Assembly: GCA_030683105.1 (NCBI GenBank)
Contig: JAUXMZ010000024.1
Location: 35,543-99,542 of the forward strand
DNA from: Burkholderiales bacterium
Lineage (GTDB): Bacteria; Pseudomonadota; Gammaproteobacteria; Burkholderiales; SG8-41
Length of the DNA stretch: 64,000 nucleotides
Direction: 5' to 3'
Under the pieces are notes generated by a model. It saw only the letters and a list, made by a program, of their open reading frames with translations, did no database searches and had not been told where the DNA came from. This document shows positions 9,555 through 18,528 of the stretch, piece by piece. Each line of letters begins with the position of its first letter. Positions within the stretch are counted from its first letter, which is position 1. Made by a program: the position numbers and the translations under genes.

Positions 9555-9687
9555 GAGCGCCTCCAGAGCCCACTCGCATAACGGCCATATTTTCGGTGTA
9601 GGCTAATGCGCGCGCATTGCGCGCTACGCCGAAACCAAAAATATGGCCACCGGTGCCGCCAGCCATGATCATGATTGTTCGGCTCAT
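9547..9687 (-). pseudogene. mini-ORF mimicking the murG 5' end (46 codons)
   Basis: The ORF from ATG 9687 to TAA 9547 encodes MSRTIMIMAGGTGGHIF and then unrelated residues. The first 17 codons copy the murG start (MSKTIMIMAGGTGGHIF) with mostly synonymous changes (TCT/AGC, ACC/ACA, GGT/GGC, TTC/TTT) and one conservative Lys/Arg change. Its stop overlaps the start of the true murG. The second half includes an imperfect palindrome, 9583-9648, whose arms both contain GGCCATAT. The layout matches the murC mini-ORF. It is either an allele-replacement remnant or a coupled leader peptide. Confidence 0.7.
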
Positions 9688-9702
9688 AAAAATTTAAAAC
9701 TC

Positions 9703-9787
9703 TTTGCCACAGAGAGCACAGAGGACTCAGAGGAAACCCAAAAGCTGATTTCATTCTCTCTGTGATCTCTGTGCACTCTGTGGCTAA
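9703..9787. repeat. inverted nonamer element between ftsW and the murG mini-ORF
   Basis: CACAGAGAG, CACAGAGGA-like units near 9708-9731 oppose CTCTGTGAT and CTCTGTGCA-like units near 9757-9782. The element begins shortly after the ftsW stop and can form a hairpin. It is the sister of the element at 8380-8475. Confidence 0.85.
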
Positions 9788-9796
9788 TGCTTGTCT

Positions 9797-10957
9797 TCAT
9801 ACGGCGAGACCACGCATGAGCTGCCTGTTTTCCCAATCGACACGCAGCAGCACTGCGATCGCGCAGCAGGTAGCGGCGATGGCGCTGCCGCCAAAAGACA
9901 GCAGCGGCAGCGTCAGCCCCTTGGTCGGCAACACCCCCATGTTCACGCCCATGTTGATGATCGCCTGCACGCCCAACCACAAGCCGATACCGTGGGCGAT
10001 CAGTGCCGCGAAATGGCGTTCGAGCGCGGACGCGCGCAGACCGATCGCAAACGCCCGGATCACGATCCATGCAAACATCACCGCGATCACCGCCACGCCG
10101 ACAAAACCGAGTTCCTCGGCGATCACCGCCAGCAAAAAATCGGTGTGCGCCTCCGGCAAATAGAACAGTTTTTCGACACTGGCGCCGAGCCCCACGCCGA
10201 ACCACTCTCCGCGTCCAAAGGCAATCAGGGCGTGCGACAACTGATACCCTTTGCCATAAGCATCGGCCCAGGGGTCCATGAAGCCGATTACGCGCTGCAT
10301 ACGGTACGGCGAAAACCAGATCAGCAGCAGGAAGCTCACCACCAGCATCAGCAGCAATCCCGCAAACAATCGCCAATTCATCCCGCCCAGAAACAGGATG
10401 CCCATGGCAATGACGGTGATTACCGCGAATGCGCCAAAATCAGGCTCGCGCAGCAGCAGCCCCCCGGTAAGCACCATGACCGCGAACATTGGAAGAAATC
10501 CCTTGCGCAGGCTGTGCATATAGGCGGCCTTGCGCACCGTGTAGTCCGCGGCGTAGATCACCACGAACAGCTTCATGAACTCCGAAGGCTGAAGATTCAC
10601 GAAATAAAGCGATAGCCAGCGCTGACTGCCGTTGACCTCGCGCCCCACGCCGGGAATCAGCACCAGCGCAAGCATCAACAGCCCGAACAGGAACAGGTAC
10701 AGCGCAGACTGTTGCCACAACCTTATCGGAATCTGAAACGAGACTATGGCCATGGCCAGGCTGATCGCGATGAAAATGCCGTGGCGCGTCAGGTAATGCA
10801 TGGGCTGAAATCCGGTGACGCGGCTGCCCTCGGCTATGGCGATCGAGGCCGAATAGACCATCACCAGGCCCAGGCTCAGCAGCACAATCGTGATCCAGAC
10901 CAGAATCTGGTCATAATCTGCAAGCGGCGTACGCTGTTTTACGTCGGAGTAGAACAT
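9797..10957 (-). CDS. ftsW: peptidoglycan glycosyltransferase FtsW
   Basis: FtsW is the SEDS-family septal peptidoglycan polymerase that works with FtsI. The product has about ten hydrophobic segments and carries SEDS hallmarks such as [21 protein letters not shown] and, near the C-terminus, [24 protein letters not shown], of which [11 protein letters not shown] is typical. I chose the ATG at 10957 ([11 protein letters not shown]), which starts 2 bp after the murD stop. An in-frame extension to 11050 would lie wholly within murD and has no family counterpart. This gives 386 residues. Confidence 0.95.
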   Translation of the reverse strand: MFYSDVKQRTPLADYDQILVWITIVLLSLGLVMVYSASIAIAEGSRVTGFQPMHYLTRHGIFIAISLAMAIVSFQIPIRLWQQSALYLFLFGLLMLALVLIPGVGREVNGSQRWLSLYFVNLQPSEFMKLFVVIYAADYTVRKAAYMHSLRKGFLPMFAVMVLTGGLLLREPDFGAFAVITVIAMGILFLGGMNWRLFAGLLLMLVVSFLLLIWFSPYRMQRVIGFMDPWADAYGKGYQLSHALIAFGRGEWFGVGLGASVEKLFYLPEAHTDFLLAVIAEELGFVGVAVIAVMFAWIVIRAFAIGLRASALERHFAALIAHGIGLWLGVQAIINMGVNMGVLPTKGLTLPLLSFGGSAIAATCCAIAVLLRVDWENRQLMRGLAV

Positions 10958-10959
10958 CG

Positions 10960-12360
10960 TCAGCTCCGCCCATCCCGCAGCCGCGTCACCGCCTGCACGA
11001 AGATCTCCGCGCGGTGCACATAATTGCGGAACATGTCGTAACTGGCGCAAGCCGGTGACAGAACCACGGCGTCGCCGGGCCGGCTCGCCTTGAACGCCGC
11101 TTGCACCGCGTCGCCCATATCACGTGCATGCACAAGGGGCACACCGCTTCCAGCCAGCGCCAGAGCAATCATCCCGGCATCGCGCCCAATCAGCACCACT
11201 GCGCGGGCATGAAGGGCGACAGCGGAGGCCAGCGGCGTGAAATCCTGTCCTTTACCGTCGCCGCCGGCGATCAAAACCACGGGTTGCGTCAGACCGTTGA
11301 GCGCGGCAACCGTCGCGCCGACGTTAGTCCCCTTGGAATCGTCAAAGAACACGACCCCGTCGATTTCCGCGACCTGCTGCACGCGATGCGGCAGCCCCTG
11401 ATAACGTCGCAGTGCCTCGAGCAGCGGTGCCTCGGGCAAATCGATGGCGCTGACCAGTGCCAGCGCCGCAAGCGCGTTGGCGGCATTATGCAATCCGGCC
11501 ACATGCAATTCATCGACCGGCATCATGCTGTGTCCGCCGCGCGCCAGATAATGCGAGCCGCGCATTTCCCTGATGCCCCATTCGCTGTCGTTGACCGGCA
11601 CCCCGAGCCCGAATGTCGATACCTCGCGCCCCGGTAACGCCATGCCCATGCTCCGATGGTCGTCGCGGTTGAGGACCTGCCGCCCGCCTCCGGCGAAAAT
11701 GCGGGCTTTGGCCGCCGCGTATCCGCCCATGCCGTCGTAACGGTCGAGATGGTCTTCGCAAAGATTGAGTACCGTTGCTGCCGCAGGTCTGAGGCTTGCG
11801 GTGCTCTCGAGCTGGAAACTCGAAAGCTCGAGAACGAATGCCTGGGGCATCTTGTCACCGGTCTCTGCCACAGCCAGAGCGTCCAGCGCCGGCAAACCGA
11901 TATTGCCTGCAACCACGGTGGCAAGGCCGGCTGCACGGCACATGTCGCCAGCCATTGTGGTGACGGTGCTTTTCCCGTTGGAACCGGTGATGGCCAGCAC
12001 CTTCGGCGTGCCGAGTGCTGAGTGTTGAGTGTTGAGTGTTGCAAGCGCCTGCGCAAACAGTTCGATATCACCGACGACAGGCACACCGCGGCCGGCGGCG
12101 GCGGCAATGGAGCGCTCGCGGCAGTCTATTCCGGGACTGATTGCGATCAGATCCACGTCATGAAAAGTTCGTTCATCAAACGCGCCGGCGGCCACCGCAA
12201 CCTGCGGCATTTCGTCCGCCAGCAGCGCCGCGTGGGGAGGATACGCGCGAGTGTCGGCGACGCGTACCTCCGCCCCGTAGCGGGCCAGCCAGCGCGTCAT
12301 CGACAATCCGGTATCACCGAGTCCGAGCACCACAACCCTCTTGCCTTTGAAATTCAACAT
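10960..12360 (-). CDS. murD: UDP-N-acetylmuramoylalanine--D-glutamate ligase MurD
   Basis: MurD adds D-Glu to UDP-MurNAc-L-Ala. It has the N-terminal GLGDTGLS loop (13-20), the P-loop ITGSNGKST (124-132) and the C-terminal ligase domain with DDSKGTN and [13 protein letters not shown]. Residues about 109-118 ([10 protein letters not shown]) are coded by four tandem heptamers and sit between the N-terminal domain and the P-loop strand. They are an in-frame insertion with no equivalent in typical MurD. ftsW follows after 2 bp. Confidence 0.97.
   Translation of the reverse strand: MLNFKGKRVVVLGLGDTGLSMTRWLARYGAEVRVADTRAYPPHAALLADEMPQVAVAAGAFDERTFHDVDLIAISPGIDCRERSIAAAAGRGVPVVGDIELFAQALATLNTQHSALGTPKVLAITGSNGKSTVTTMAGDMCRAAGLATVVAGNIGLPALDALAVAETGDKMPQAFVLELSSFQLESTASLRPAAATVLNLCEDHLDRYDGMGGYAAAKARIFAGGGRQVLNRDDHRSMGMALPGREVSTFGLGVPVNDSEWGIREMRGSHYLARGGHSMMPVDELHVAGLHNAANALAALALVSAIDLPEAPLLEALRRYQGLPHRVQQVAEIDGVVFFDDSKGTNVGATVAALNGLTQPVVLIAGGDGKGQDFTPLASAVALHARAVVLIGRDAGMIALALAGSGVPLVHARDMGDAVQAAFKASRPGDAVVLSPACASYDMFRNYVHRAEIFVQAVTRLRDGRS
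12013..12040. repeat. four tandem heptamers inside murD
   Basis: GAGTGCT at 12013-12019 is followed by three perfect GAGTGTT units at 12020-12040. They encode the inserted residues just before the murD P-loop. Confidence 0.9.
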
Positions 12361-12423
12361 TTAAAATTACCGCCAGCCATGAGACCCGGGCGGAAAAACG
12401 CAACCCGCCTGCTTCACTACGCT

Positions 12424-12458
12424 TTTCACTCCTCACTCCTCACCCCTTACTCCTCACC
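12424..12458. repeat. five heptamers at the mraY 3' end
   Basis: Units TTTCACT, CCTCACT, CCTCACC, CCTTACT and CCTCACC run in tandem with period 7. On the minus strand they begin at the end of mraY, and the mraY TGA stop (12454-12456) lies inside one unit. Confidence 0.85.
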
Positions 12459-13539
12459 GTAGTTTCAGCGTCGACAACCCCACCAGCACCAGCATCATCG
12501 TGATAATCCAGAACCTCACCACGACCTGGTTTTCCTTCCAGCCTTTCAACTCGTAATGGTGGTGCAGCGGTGCCATTCGAAAAATCCGTTTCCCCGTCAA
12601 CTTGAACGATGCGACCTGGAACACCACCGACAGCGTCTCAACCACGAACACCCCGCCCATGATGAACAGCACGATCTCCTGCCTCACGATCACGGCTATG
12701 GTGCCGAGTGCAGCCCCCAGCGCGAGTGCGCCGACGTCACCCATGAACACTTCGGCCGGATAGGCGTTGAACCACAAAAAAGCCAGCCCCGCACCGGCGA
12801 TGGCGCCGCAAAACACGGCGAGTTCACCGGCGCCCGGAATAAACGGAAATCCGAGATATTTCGAGAACACCGCATGGCCGGCAACGTAGGCGAATATGCC
12901 AAGCGCCCCGGCAATCATTACGGTGGGCAGGATTGCCAGGCCGTCGAGCCCGTCGGTCAGGTTCACGGCATTACTGGTGCCGACGATCACGAAATAGGTC
13001 ATGACGACGAAACCGATCGCGCCGAGCGGATAGGCCGCCTGCTTGAAGAACGGCACGATGAACTCCGTTTGCGCAGGCAGATTGCTGTAATAGGTGATAT
13101 AGAGCGCCGCGGCGATGCCGACCACCGACTGCCAGAAAAATTTGGTCCTTGCCGGCAGGCCTTTCGGGTTGCGTGCCACCACTTTGCGATAGTCGTCGAT
13201 CCAGCCGATGGCACCGAAACCCAGCATCACCCACAACACAATCCACACCAGGCGGTTCTGCAGATCTCCCCACAGCAAAACAGTGACGATGATCGAGACC
13301 AGAATCAGCGCGCCGCCCATGGTCGGCGTGCCGGCCTTGGAAAAATGGGTCTGCGGACCATCGTCCCGCACCGCCTGCCCGATTTTGTATGAAGTCAGTT
13401 TCCTGATCATCAGCGGTCCGATAAGAAACGTGATTACCAGCGCCGTAAGACATGCCAGGACCGCCCGCAGCGTGATGTATCCGAACACGTTGAACGCGCG
13501 GAAATCTTTAGCCAGGTATTGCGCGAGTTCGAGCAGCAT
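12454..13539 (-). CDS. mraY: phospho-N-acetylmuramoyl-pentapeptide transferase MraY
   Basis: This polytopic membrane enzyme transfers phospho-MurNAc-pentapeptide to undecaprenyl phosphate to form lipid I. About ten hydrophobic helices are visible. The conserved [29 protein letters not shown] and [11 protein letters not shown] motifs and the HHHYELKGW loop are all present. The 361 residues match family length (about 360). The gap of 3 bp from murF suggests coupling. Its stop codon is supplied by a heptamer repeat. Confidence 0.97.
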   Translation of the reverse strand: MLLELAQYLAKDFRAFNVFGYITLRAVLACLTALVITFLIGPLMIRKLTSYKIGQAVRDDGPQTHFSKAGTPTMGGALILVSIIVTVLLWGDLQNRLVWIVLWVMLGFGAIGWIDDYRKVVARNPKGLPARTKFFWQSVVGIAAALYITYYSNLPAQTEFIVPFFKQAAYPLGAIGFVVMTYFVIVGTSNAVNLTDGLDGLAILPTVMIAGALGIFAYVAGHAVFSKYLGFPFIPGAGELAVFCGAIAGAGLAFLWFNAYPAEVFMGDVGALALGAALGTIAVIVRQEIVLFIMGGVFVVETLSVVFQVASFKLTGKRIFRMAPLHHHYELKGWKENQVVVRFWIITMMLVLVGLSTLKLR

Positions 13540-13542
13540 CGA

Positions 13543-14961
13543 TTACCCCTGTCCGGCCACAGCGGCGCCGGATGCCATCTCAAAACTTTTAACCACCCGC
13601 TCCATTTTCATGAAGCGGGACCCCTTGACCAGCATCGTCGTCTCCGGCGACAGCGCGTTCTCGATCTCTGCCAGCAGATCCTCGATGCGGGAAAAATGGC
13701 GCGCGCCTGCGCCGAAAGCCTGTGCCGCGTGTACTGACAATTCACCAAGAGTGAAGAGCTGGTCGATCCCCGCTTTGTGCGCAAGCAGTCCGGATTCGGC
13801 ATGAAGCGCCGGCGCGCCCGCGCCCAGCTCCCCCATGTCCCCGAGCACCAGCAGTTTTCGTCCGGGTGCTTGCGCCAGGACTGCGATTGCCGCCTGCACC
13901 GACTCGGGATTCGCGTTATAGGTATCGTCGATCAGCGTTGCACCACGAATGCACGCTTTTTTCTGCAGTCGTCCCTTGACCCCCGCATAAGCGGCGAGCC
14001 CCTTGGAAATCATGTGCGGTGCAACGTTGAGCGCCACCGCCGCCGCGCTTGCCGCCAGTGCGTTCCTGACGTTGTGCAACCCCCCCGCCTTGAGCGTGGC
14101 CGCCGCCTCACCCAGCGGCGTCTTCACGACAATCTCGCTTTCCAGATAGCGCAGCCGGCAGGTCGCGGTGACGGCAGCACGGCTGTCGACACCGAACTCA
14201 AGCCGCCGCCTGTCAGCGGCAAGTTCGCGCCACAGGCCGGCAAAGCGGTCATCCGCATTGATGACAGCGACACCTTCATTCCCGAGACCTTCAAAAATCT
14301 CGCCTTTAGCGCGCGCGATCGCCTCCTCGGACCCGAGATACTCGATATGGGCGCGGCCAGCGTTGTTGATCAGTGCGACATCAGGCACGGCAATCTGGGC
14401 GAGGTAGCGGATCTCGCCTGCGTGATTCATGCCCATCTCGATCACCGCGTAACGATGCTCGGGGCGCAACTCAAGCAGCATCAGCGGCACCCCGATGTCA
14501 TTATTGAGGTTGCCGCGCGTGGCCAGAACGCAGGATTCCGGATTCGGGTGCCGTGACCCGGCGCCAACCGCCTCGTGCAAAATCAAGGCCAGCATCTCCT
14601 TGACCGTAGTCTTGCCACTACTGCCGGTGAGCGCGACCAGCGGCATCGTGAATTTTTTACGCCAGCATGATGCGAGCGTTCCCAGAGCCAGCCGCGTGTC
14701 CTTGACCACGATCAATGGCAGCTTGATCTCAGAATCCCGAATCCCGAATCCCGACTCCTCCACCATTGCCGCAGCAGCACCGGCCGCCGCCGCCTGCGAT
14801 ACGAACCGATGGCCGTCAAAGCGCTCGCCCTTGAGCGCGACGAACAGATCGCCGCGCTTGATGGCCCGGCTATCGGTATTGACGGCATCGAACGCGACGT
14901 CCTCGCCGCGTATTCCGGCACCCAGTGCGCGCGCCGCTTCAGCAATCGCCATCATGGTCAT
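13543..14961 (-). CDS. murF: UDP-N-acetylmuramoyl-tripeptide--D-Ala-D-Ala ligase MurF
   Basis: MurF adds D-Ala-D-Ala to complete the pentapeptide precursor. The P-loop LTGSSGKTT lies at 111-119, and NTDSRAIKRGDLFVALKG is the conserved N-terminal region. DDTYNANPES and LLVLGDMGELG are in the C-terminal half. Two in-frame insertions come from heptamer repeats: residues about 69-79 (ESGFGIRDSEI) and a shorter one near 139-143 (HPNPES). The start overlaps the murE stop as ATGA. Confidence 0.96.
   Translation of the reverse strand: MTMMAIAEAARALGAGIRGEDVAFDAVNTDSRAIKRGDLFVALKGERFDGHRFVSQAAAAGAAAAMVEESGFGIRDSEIKLPLIVVKDTRLALGTLASCWRKKFTMPLVALTGSSGKTTVKEMLALILHEAVGAGSRHPNPESCVLATRGNLNNDIGVPLMLLELRPEHRYAVIEMGMNHAGEIRYLAQIAVPDVALINNAGRAHIEYLGSEEAIARAKGEIFEGLGNEGVAVINADDRFAGLWRELAADRRRLEFGVDSRAAVTATCRLRYLESEIVVKTPLGEAAATLKAGGLHNVRNALAASAAAVALNVAPHMISKGLAAYAGVKGRLQKKACIRGATLIDDTYNANPESVQAAIAVLAQAPGRKLLVLGDMGELGAGAPALHAESGLLAHKAGIDQLFTLGELSVHAAQAFGAGARHFSRIEDLLAEIENALSPETTMLVKGSRFMKMERVVKSFEMASGAAVAGQG
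14533..14546. repeat. two heptamers inside murF
   Basis: GATTCCG and GATTCGG (14533-14546) are tandem 7-bp units encoding part of an insertion near residues 139-143 of MurF. It is the weaker of the two murF arrays but uses a unit related to the one at 14732-14759. Confidence 0.6.
14732..14759. repeat. four heptamers inside murF
   Basis: Three perfect GAATCCC units (14732-14752) and one variant, GACTCCT (14753-14759), encode the inserted residues 69-77 of MurF. Confidence 0.9.
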
Positions 14962-16517
14962 GCCTCCCTCAATGCGGCTGTTACCGCTGCGGCATCGCTG
15001 AACGGATGTCTGACCCCGCCGACTTCCTGATAGGCTTCGTGACCCTTGCCTGCGATCAGCACGACATCGCCGCGGCGGGCCATTGCTATCGCCTGCCTGA
15101 TCGCCAGCGCCCGATCAGCCGATACCACGCATTCGGCCTCGACGCCTTCGAGAATGTCCGTGATGATCGCAAACGGATCCTCGCTTCGCGGGTTGTCGCT
15201 GGTGATAACGACCTCATCGGCCAGCCGTGTCGCGACACGGCCCATCAGCGGGCGCTTGCCGCGATCGCGGTCTCCGCCACACCCAAACACACAAATAAGT
15301 TTTGGGTTTGAAGATTGAAGTTTGGCGTTCTTGCTTCGCTTCGCTTTGTCGTGCAACCTGGAACCTGGAACTTGGAACCTGGAACCCTCAATCAGCTCGC
15401 GCAGCGCGGTCAGCACCTTTTCGAGCGCATCCGGCGTGTGGGCATAGTCGACCACGACCAACGGCCGCCGGCCGCCACCATAGCGCTCGGTGCGCCCGGG
15501 TGCGGCTTTTACCCGCTGCAAAGCACTGATGGCATCATCCAGACTGACTTCGCTTGCAAGCAGTGTGGCCAGCGATCCCAGCAGGTTGTCCGCATTGAAA
15601 CGTCCGATCAGGGCGCTGGACAGCGATGCTGAACCCCATGGCGTAGACACATCGAATGCCAGGCCTTCAGCGTTGACGCGCAGATTGCGGCCCTGCATCC
15701 GCAGCACCCCGCGACCGCGCGCGGTCGTGGCACGGCCGAATCCATAACCAATCACATTCAGGTCACGGCGCGGCAGGCTGGCAGCGAGCGCCGAGCCGAA
15801 TTTATCGTCAAGATTCAGCACCGCATAGCGCAGCGAGGGCCACTTGAAGAGCTTTGCCTTGGCCGCGCGGTAGCGGCGCATGCTGCCGTGGTAATCAAGG
15901 TGGTCGCGGGAAATATTGGTTAGCAGCGCAACGTCAAACTCGACGCCTGAAACGCGGTGCTGCTCCAACCCGTGAGACGACACTTCCATACAGGCGCTGC
16001 GCGCCCCGCGCCGGAGAAAATCGCTGAGTGCGGCATGTATCCATACCGCATCAGGCGTCGTGTTCAGCGACGGCTTCAGCGTGCCTGGAAAACCGCACCC
16101 CAGGGTGCCGATCACCGCGCATCGCCTGCCGGCACGCGTCAGGGATTGCGCAATCCATTGGCTGCACGACGTCTTGCCATTGGTGCCGGTGACGCCGATC
16201 ATCCACAGTTTCGCGCTCGGCCTGCCATAGACATGGCTCGCGATATCGCCGGCATGCCGCTGCAGGTTGGCTATGCCGAGATTTGCGGCCCGCCACGCCG
16301 GATTCCACGCGAAATCCGCGCTGTCCCACAGCACGGATGCCGCGCCACTGGCAATCGCACCCGGAATGAAATCGCGGCCGTCACGGGCCTCACCCGGGTA
16401 GGCAACGAACGTGTCTCCGCGCCCGATGTACCGGCTGTCGGAAGTGAGCCGCCTGATGCCAAGCGCATCGATCGCACGCATGCGCGGCCGGCGCAGGCTC
16501 CCTGCTGCCGGCATCAC
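14958..16517 (-). CDS. murE: UDP-N-acetylmuramoyl-tripeptide synthetase MurE
   Basis: MurE adds the third stem-peptide residue. The P-loop GVTGTNGKTS is at 108-117. The DNPRSEDP motif near the C-terminus is the meso-diaminopimelate-specific form, so the peptidoglycan is predicted to be DAP-type. Residues about 379-406, between ALRELI and ICVFGCGGDRDRGKRP, are a repeat-derived in-frame insertion rich in Lys, Ser and Arg. This explains the slightly long 519 residues. The start overlaps the ftsI stop by 4 bp. Confidence 0.96.
   Translation of the reverse strand: MMPAAGSLRRPRMRAIDALGIRRLTSDSRYIGRGDTFVAYPGEARDGRDFIPGAIASGAASVLWDSADFAWNPAWRAANLGIANLQRHAGDIASHVYGRPSAKLWMIGVTGTNGKTSCSQWIAQSLTRAGRRCAVIGTLGCGFPGTLKPSLNTTPDAVWIHAALSDFLRRGARSACMEVSSHGLEQHRVSGVEFDVALLTNISRDHLDYHGSMRRYRAAKAKLFKWPSLRYAVLNLDDKFGSALAASLPRRDLNVIGYGFGRATTARGRGVLRMQGRNLRVNAEGLAFDVSTPWGSASLSSALIGRFNADNLLGSLATLLASEVSLDDAISALQRVKAAPGRTERYGGGRRPLVVVDYAHTPDALEKVLTALRELIEGSRFQVPGSRLHDKAKRSKNAKLQSSNPKLICVFGCGGDRDRGKRPLMGRVATRLADEVVITSDNPRSEDPFAIITDILEGVEAECVVSADRALAIRQAIAMARRGDVVLIAGKGHEAYQEVGGVRHPFSDAAAVTAALREA
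15299..15387. repeat. tandem heptamer block inside murE
   Basis: AACCTGG, AACCTGG, AACTTGG and AACCTGG at 15355-15382 form a four-unit heptamer array. About 45 bp away, TTTGAAG and ATTGAAG form a second short array, with a CTTCG-type pentamer run between. The whole block is translated as a surface insertion in MurE. Confidence 0.85.
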
Positions 16518-18247
16518 ACCTCCTCCTTGATTTCAGGCGCGTTCGGCGGTGGCAGCACCACATTGTCCACCGGCGCATCGGGTTGTACGCCGAGCAGCCT
16601 GAGCGCGCCCGCCATGACCTGGCTGAATACCGGGGCCGCCACCGCGCCTCCGTAATACTGGCCGGCCGAGGGCTCGTCGATCATCACCGCCACCACCAGC
16701 CGCGGATTAGACATGGGCGCGAAACCGACGAATGAAGAGATATATTTGCTTGCCGCGTAGCCCTTGCCCTCGATCTTGTGCGCGGTACCGGTCTTTCCGG
16801 CAACGCGATATCCGGAGACCTGTGCGCGCGGCGCGGTACCCCCCGCCTGCACTGCCATCTCCAGCATCCGCCGTAATGCCAGCGCAGTCTCGGGCGTAAT
16901 CACCGGCAGACCCGCGGCCGGGCCATCACGCTTGAGCAACGTGACCGGCTTCAGTTCTCCGTTAGCCGTAAAAATGGTGTAAGCGCGCGCCAGCTGCAAC
17001 AGCGATACCGAGATGCCATGCCCGTAGGACATGGTCGCCTGCTCAATCGGCCGCCAGGTACTGTAAGCGCGCAGTTTGCCCGAGACTTCGCCAGGAAATC
17101 CCGATTGCGGCGGCACGCCGAACCCCACCTGGGAAAACAGGGTCCATAACGTTTCCGCGGGCAGCGCCAGCGCCATTTTCGCAGCGCCGACATTTGACGA
17201 TTTCTGAATCACCTGCGCCACCGTCAACGCGCCCTGCGGGTGCGCATCGCGTATCACGCGGGTGCCTATCGTCATCTGCCCCGGCGCGGTCTGAATCACC
17301 GTATCCGACCTGACCGAGCCGGCCTCGAGCGCAGCCGCCGCGGTAAAAGGCTTGAGCGTCGAACCGGGTTCGAACAGATCGGTCACCGCGCGGTTGCGCA
17401 TGCGCTTCGGATCAAGTTTGTCGCGATTATTGGGGTTGTAGGTGGGCATGTTCGCCATCGCCAGCACTTCACCGCTGACCACATCGAGCACCACGATGCC
17501 ACCGGCCCTGGCGCGATGCGCGGCGACGGCGGCCTTGAGTTCACGAAAAGCCAGATACTGAATTTTGGTGTCGATCGACAGTTTGATCGTCTGTCCCTGC
17601 TGCGGCAGGCGGATACTCTCGACGTCCTCGACGATGCGGCCGAGGCGGTCCTTGATCACGCGCCGGCTTCCGGGCTTTCCGCCCAGCACATCCTCGAACG
17701 CAAGCTCCAGCGCTTCCTGCCCGTTATCGTCGACGCCGGTGAACCCGATCAGATGCGCCATGACATCACCCGCCGGGTAGTAGCGGCGGTATTCGCGCTG
17801 CAGGAACACGCCCGGGATGCCGAGCTCCACCACTTTGGCGGCCTGCTCCGGCGGAAGCTGGCGCCGCAGATAAGTAAATTCGCGTTTGGTATCGGCAAGT
17901 TTATTTTTTATTTCATCCGCGTTCATGTCGAGCAGCCTCGACAGCCTCACCATCTGCTGCGGCGTAATATCGATGTCTGCCGGGCTGGCCGCCACGGATT
18001 CGACCGGCGTGGAAATCGCCAGCGGTTCGTTGTTGCGGTCGACTATCATGCCGCGCGTGGCGCTCATCTCGACTACGCGCGAGTAGCGGGACTCGCCCTT
18101 TTGCCGCAAGAAATCATTGTTGAGTCCCTGAAGGTAGAGCGCACGCACTATGAGCGCGATAAACCACAGCAGCAGGCACGCGAGCAGCACCCGCGAACGC
18201 CATACCGGCAGCTTGAGATCGAGTACCGCGCCCGCGGTTGCGTTCAT
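16514..18247 (-). CDS. ftsI: septal peptidoglycan transpeptidase FtsI (PBP3)
   Basis: FtsI is the class B penicillin-binding protein that cross-links septal peptidoglycan together with FtsW. It has a cytoplasmic N-terminus, one membrane helix at about 19-38, the PBP dimerisation region with RGMIVDRNNEPLA, and the transpeptidase domain. Active-site motifs are STLK (296-299), SSN in QKSSNVG near 348, and KTGTAHK near 480. The 577 residues are normal. It is coupled by 4-bp overlaps to ftsL upstream and murE downstream. Confidence 0.97.
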   Translation of the reverse strand: MNATAGAVLDLKLPVWRSRVLLACLLLWFIALIVRALYLQGLNNDFLRQKGESRYSRVVEMSATRGMIVDRNNEPLAISTPVESVAASPADIDITPQQMVRLSRLLDMNADEIKNKLADTKREFTYLRRQLPPEQAAKVVELGIPGVFLQREYRRYYPAGDVMAHLIGFTGVDDNGQEALELAFEDVLGGKPGSRRVIKDRLGRIVEDVESIRLPQQGQTIKLSIDTKIQYLAFRELKAAVAAHRARAGGIVVLDVVSGEVLAMANMPTYNPNNRDKLDPKRMRNRAVTDLFEPGSTLKPFTAAAALEAGSVRSDTVIQTAPGQMTIGTRVIRDAHPQGALTVAQVIQKSSNVGAAKMALALPAETLWTLFSQVGFGVPPQSGFPGEVSGKLRAYSTWRPIEQATMSYGHGISVSLLQLARAYTIFTANGELKPVTLLKRDGPAAGLPVITPETALALRRMLEMAVQAGGTAPRAQVSGYRVAGKTGTAHKIEGKGYAASKYISSFVGFAPMSNPRLVVAVMIDEPSAGQYYGGAVAAPVFSQVMAGALRLLGVQPDAPVDNVVLPPPNAPEIKEEV

Positions 18248-18528
18248 GGCTTGCCTTCACCGGAGGCCGGCGGCACGTTCTGGGTGCGGCTGGCGGGCGG
18301 CACGCGCATATTGAGTTTCTGCGTGGCTATTTTCTCGATACGCCCGTGCATCGCCCAGGTGCTCTGCTCGAGCTGCAACTGACCCCACTCGACTTCGAAC
18401 CGCTTGGCGAGTTCCACTTCTTTTTGCAACTCAACGTAAAGTTTGCGCGCCTTGTGCTGGGAGCTGACCAGCGACAGGGCGCAGGCTATCAGGATCGCCA
18501 GCAACAGCAGGTTGAGCCGCACGATCAT
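18244..18528 (-). CDS. ftsL: cell division protein FtsL
   Basis: FtsL is the small bitopic protein that forms the FtsQLB complex. It has 94 residues with a membrane helix at about 4-23 ([20 protein letters not shown]), then a coiled-coil-like stretch ([20 protein letters not shown]) and a short periplasmic tail. Sequence is poorly conserved in this family; position between rsmH and ftsI and the topology make the call secure. Both ends overlap neighbours by 4 bp. Confidence 0.93.
   Translation of the reverse strand: MIVRLNLLLLAILIACALSLVSSQHKARKLYVELQKEVELAKRFEVEWGQLQLEQSTWAMHGRIEKIATQKLNMRVPPASRTQNVPPASGEGKP

Noticed and set aside
10958..11050. Longer FtsW start inside murD
   Set aside because: The extra 31 residues are unconserved and come from murD sequence in another frame; the ATG at 10957 fits the FtsW family.
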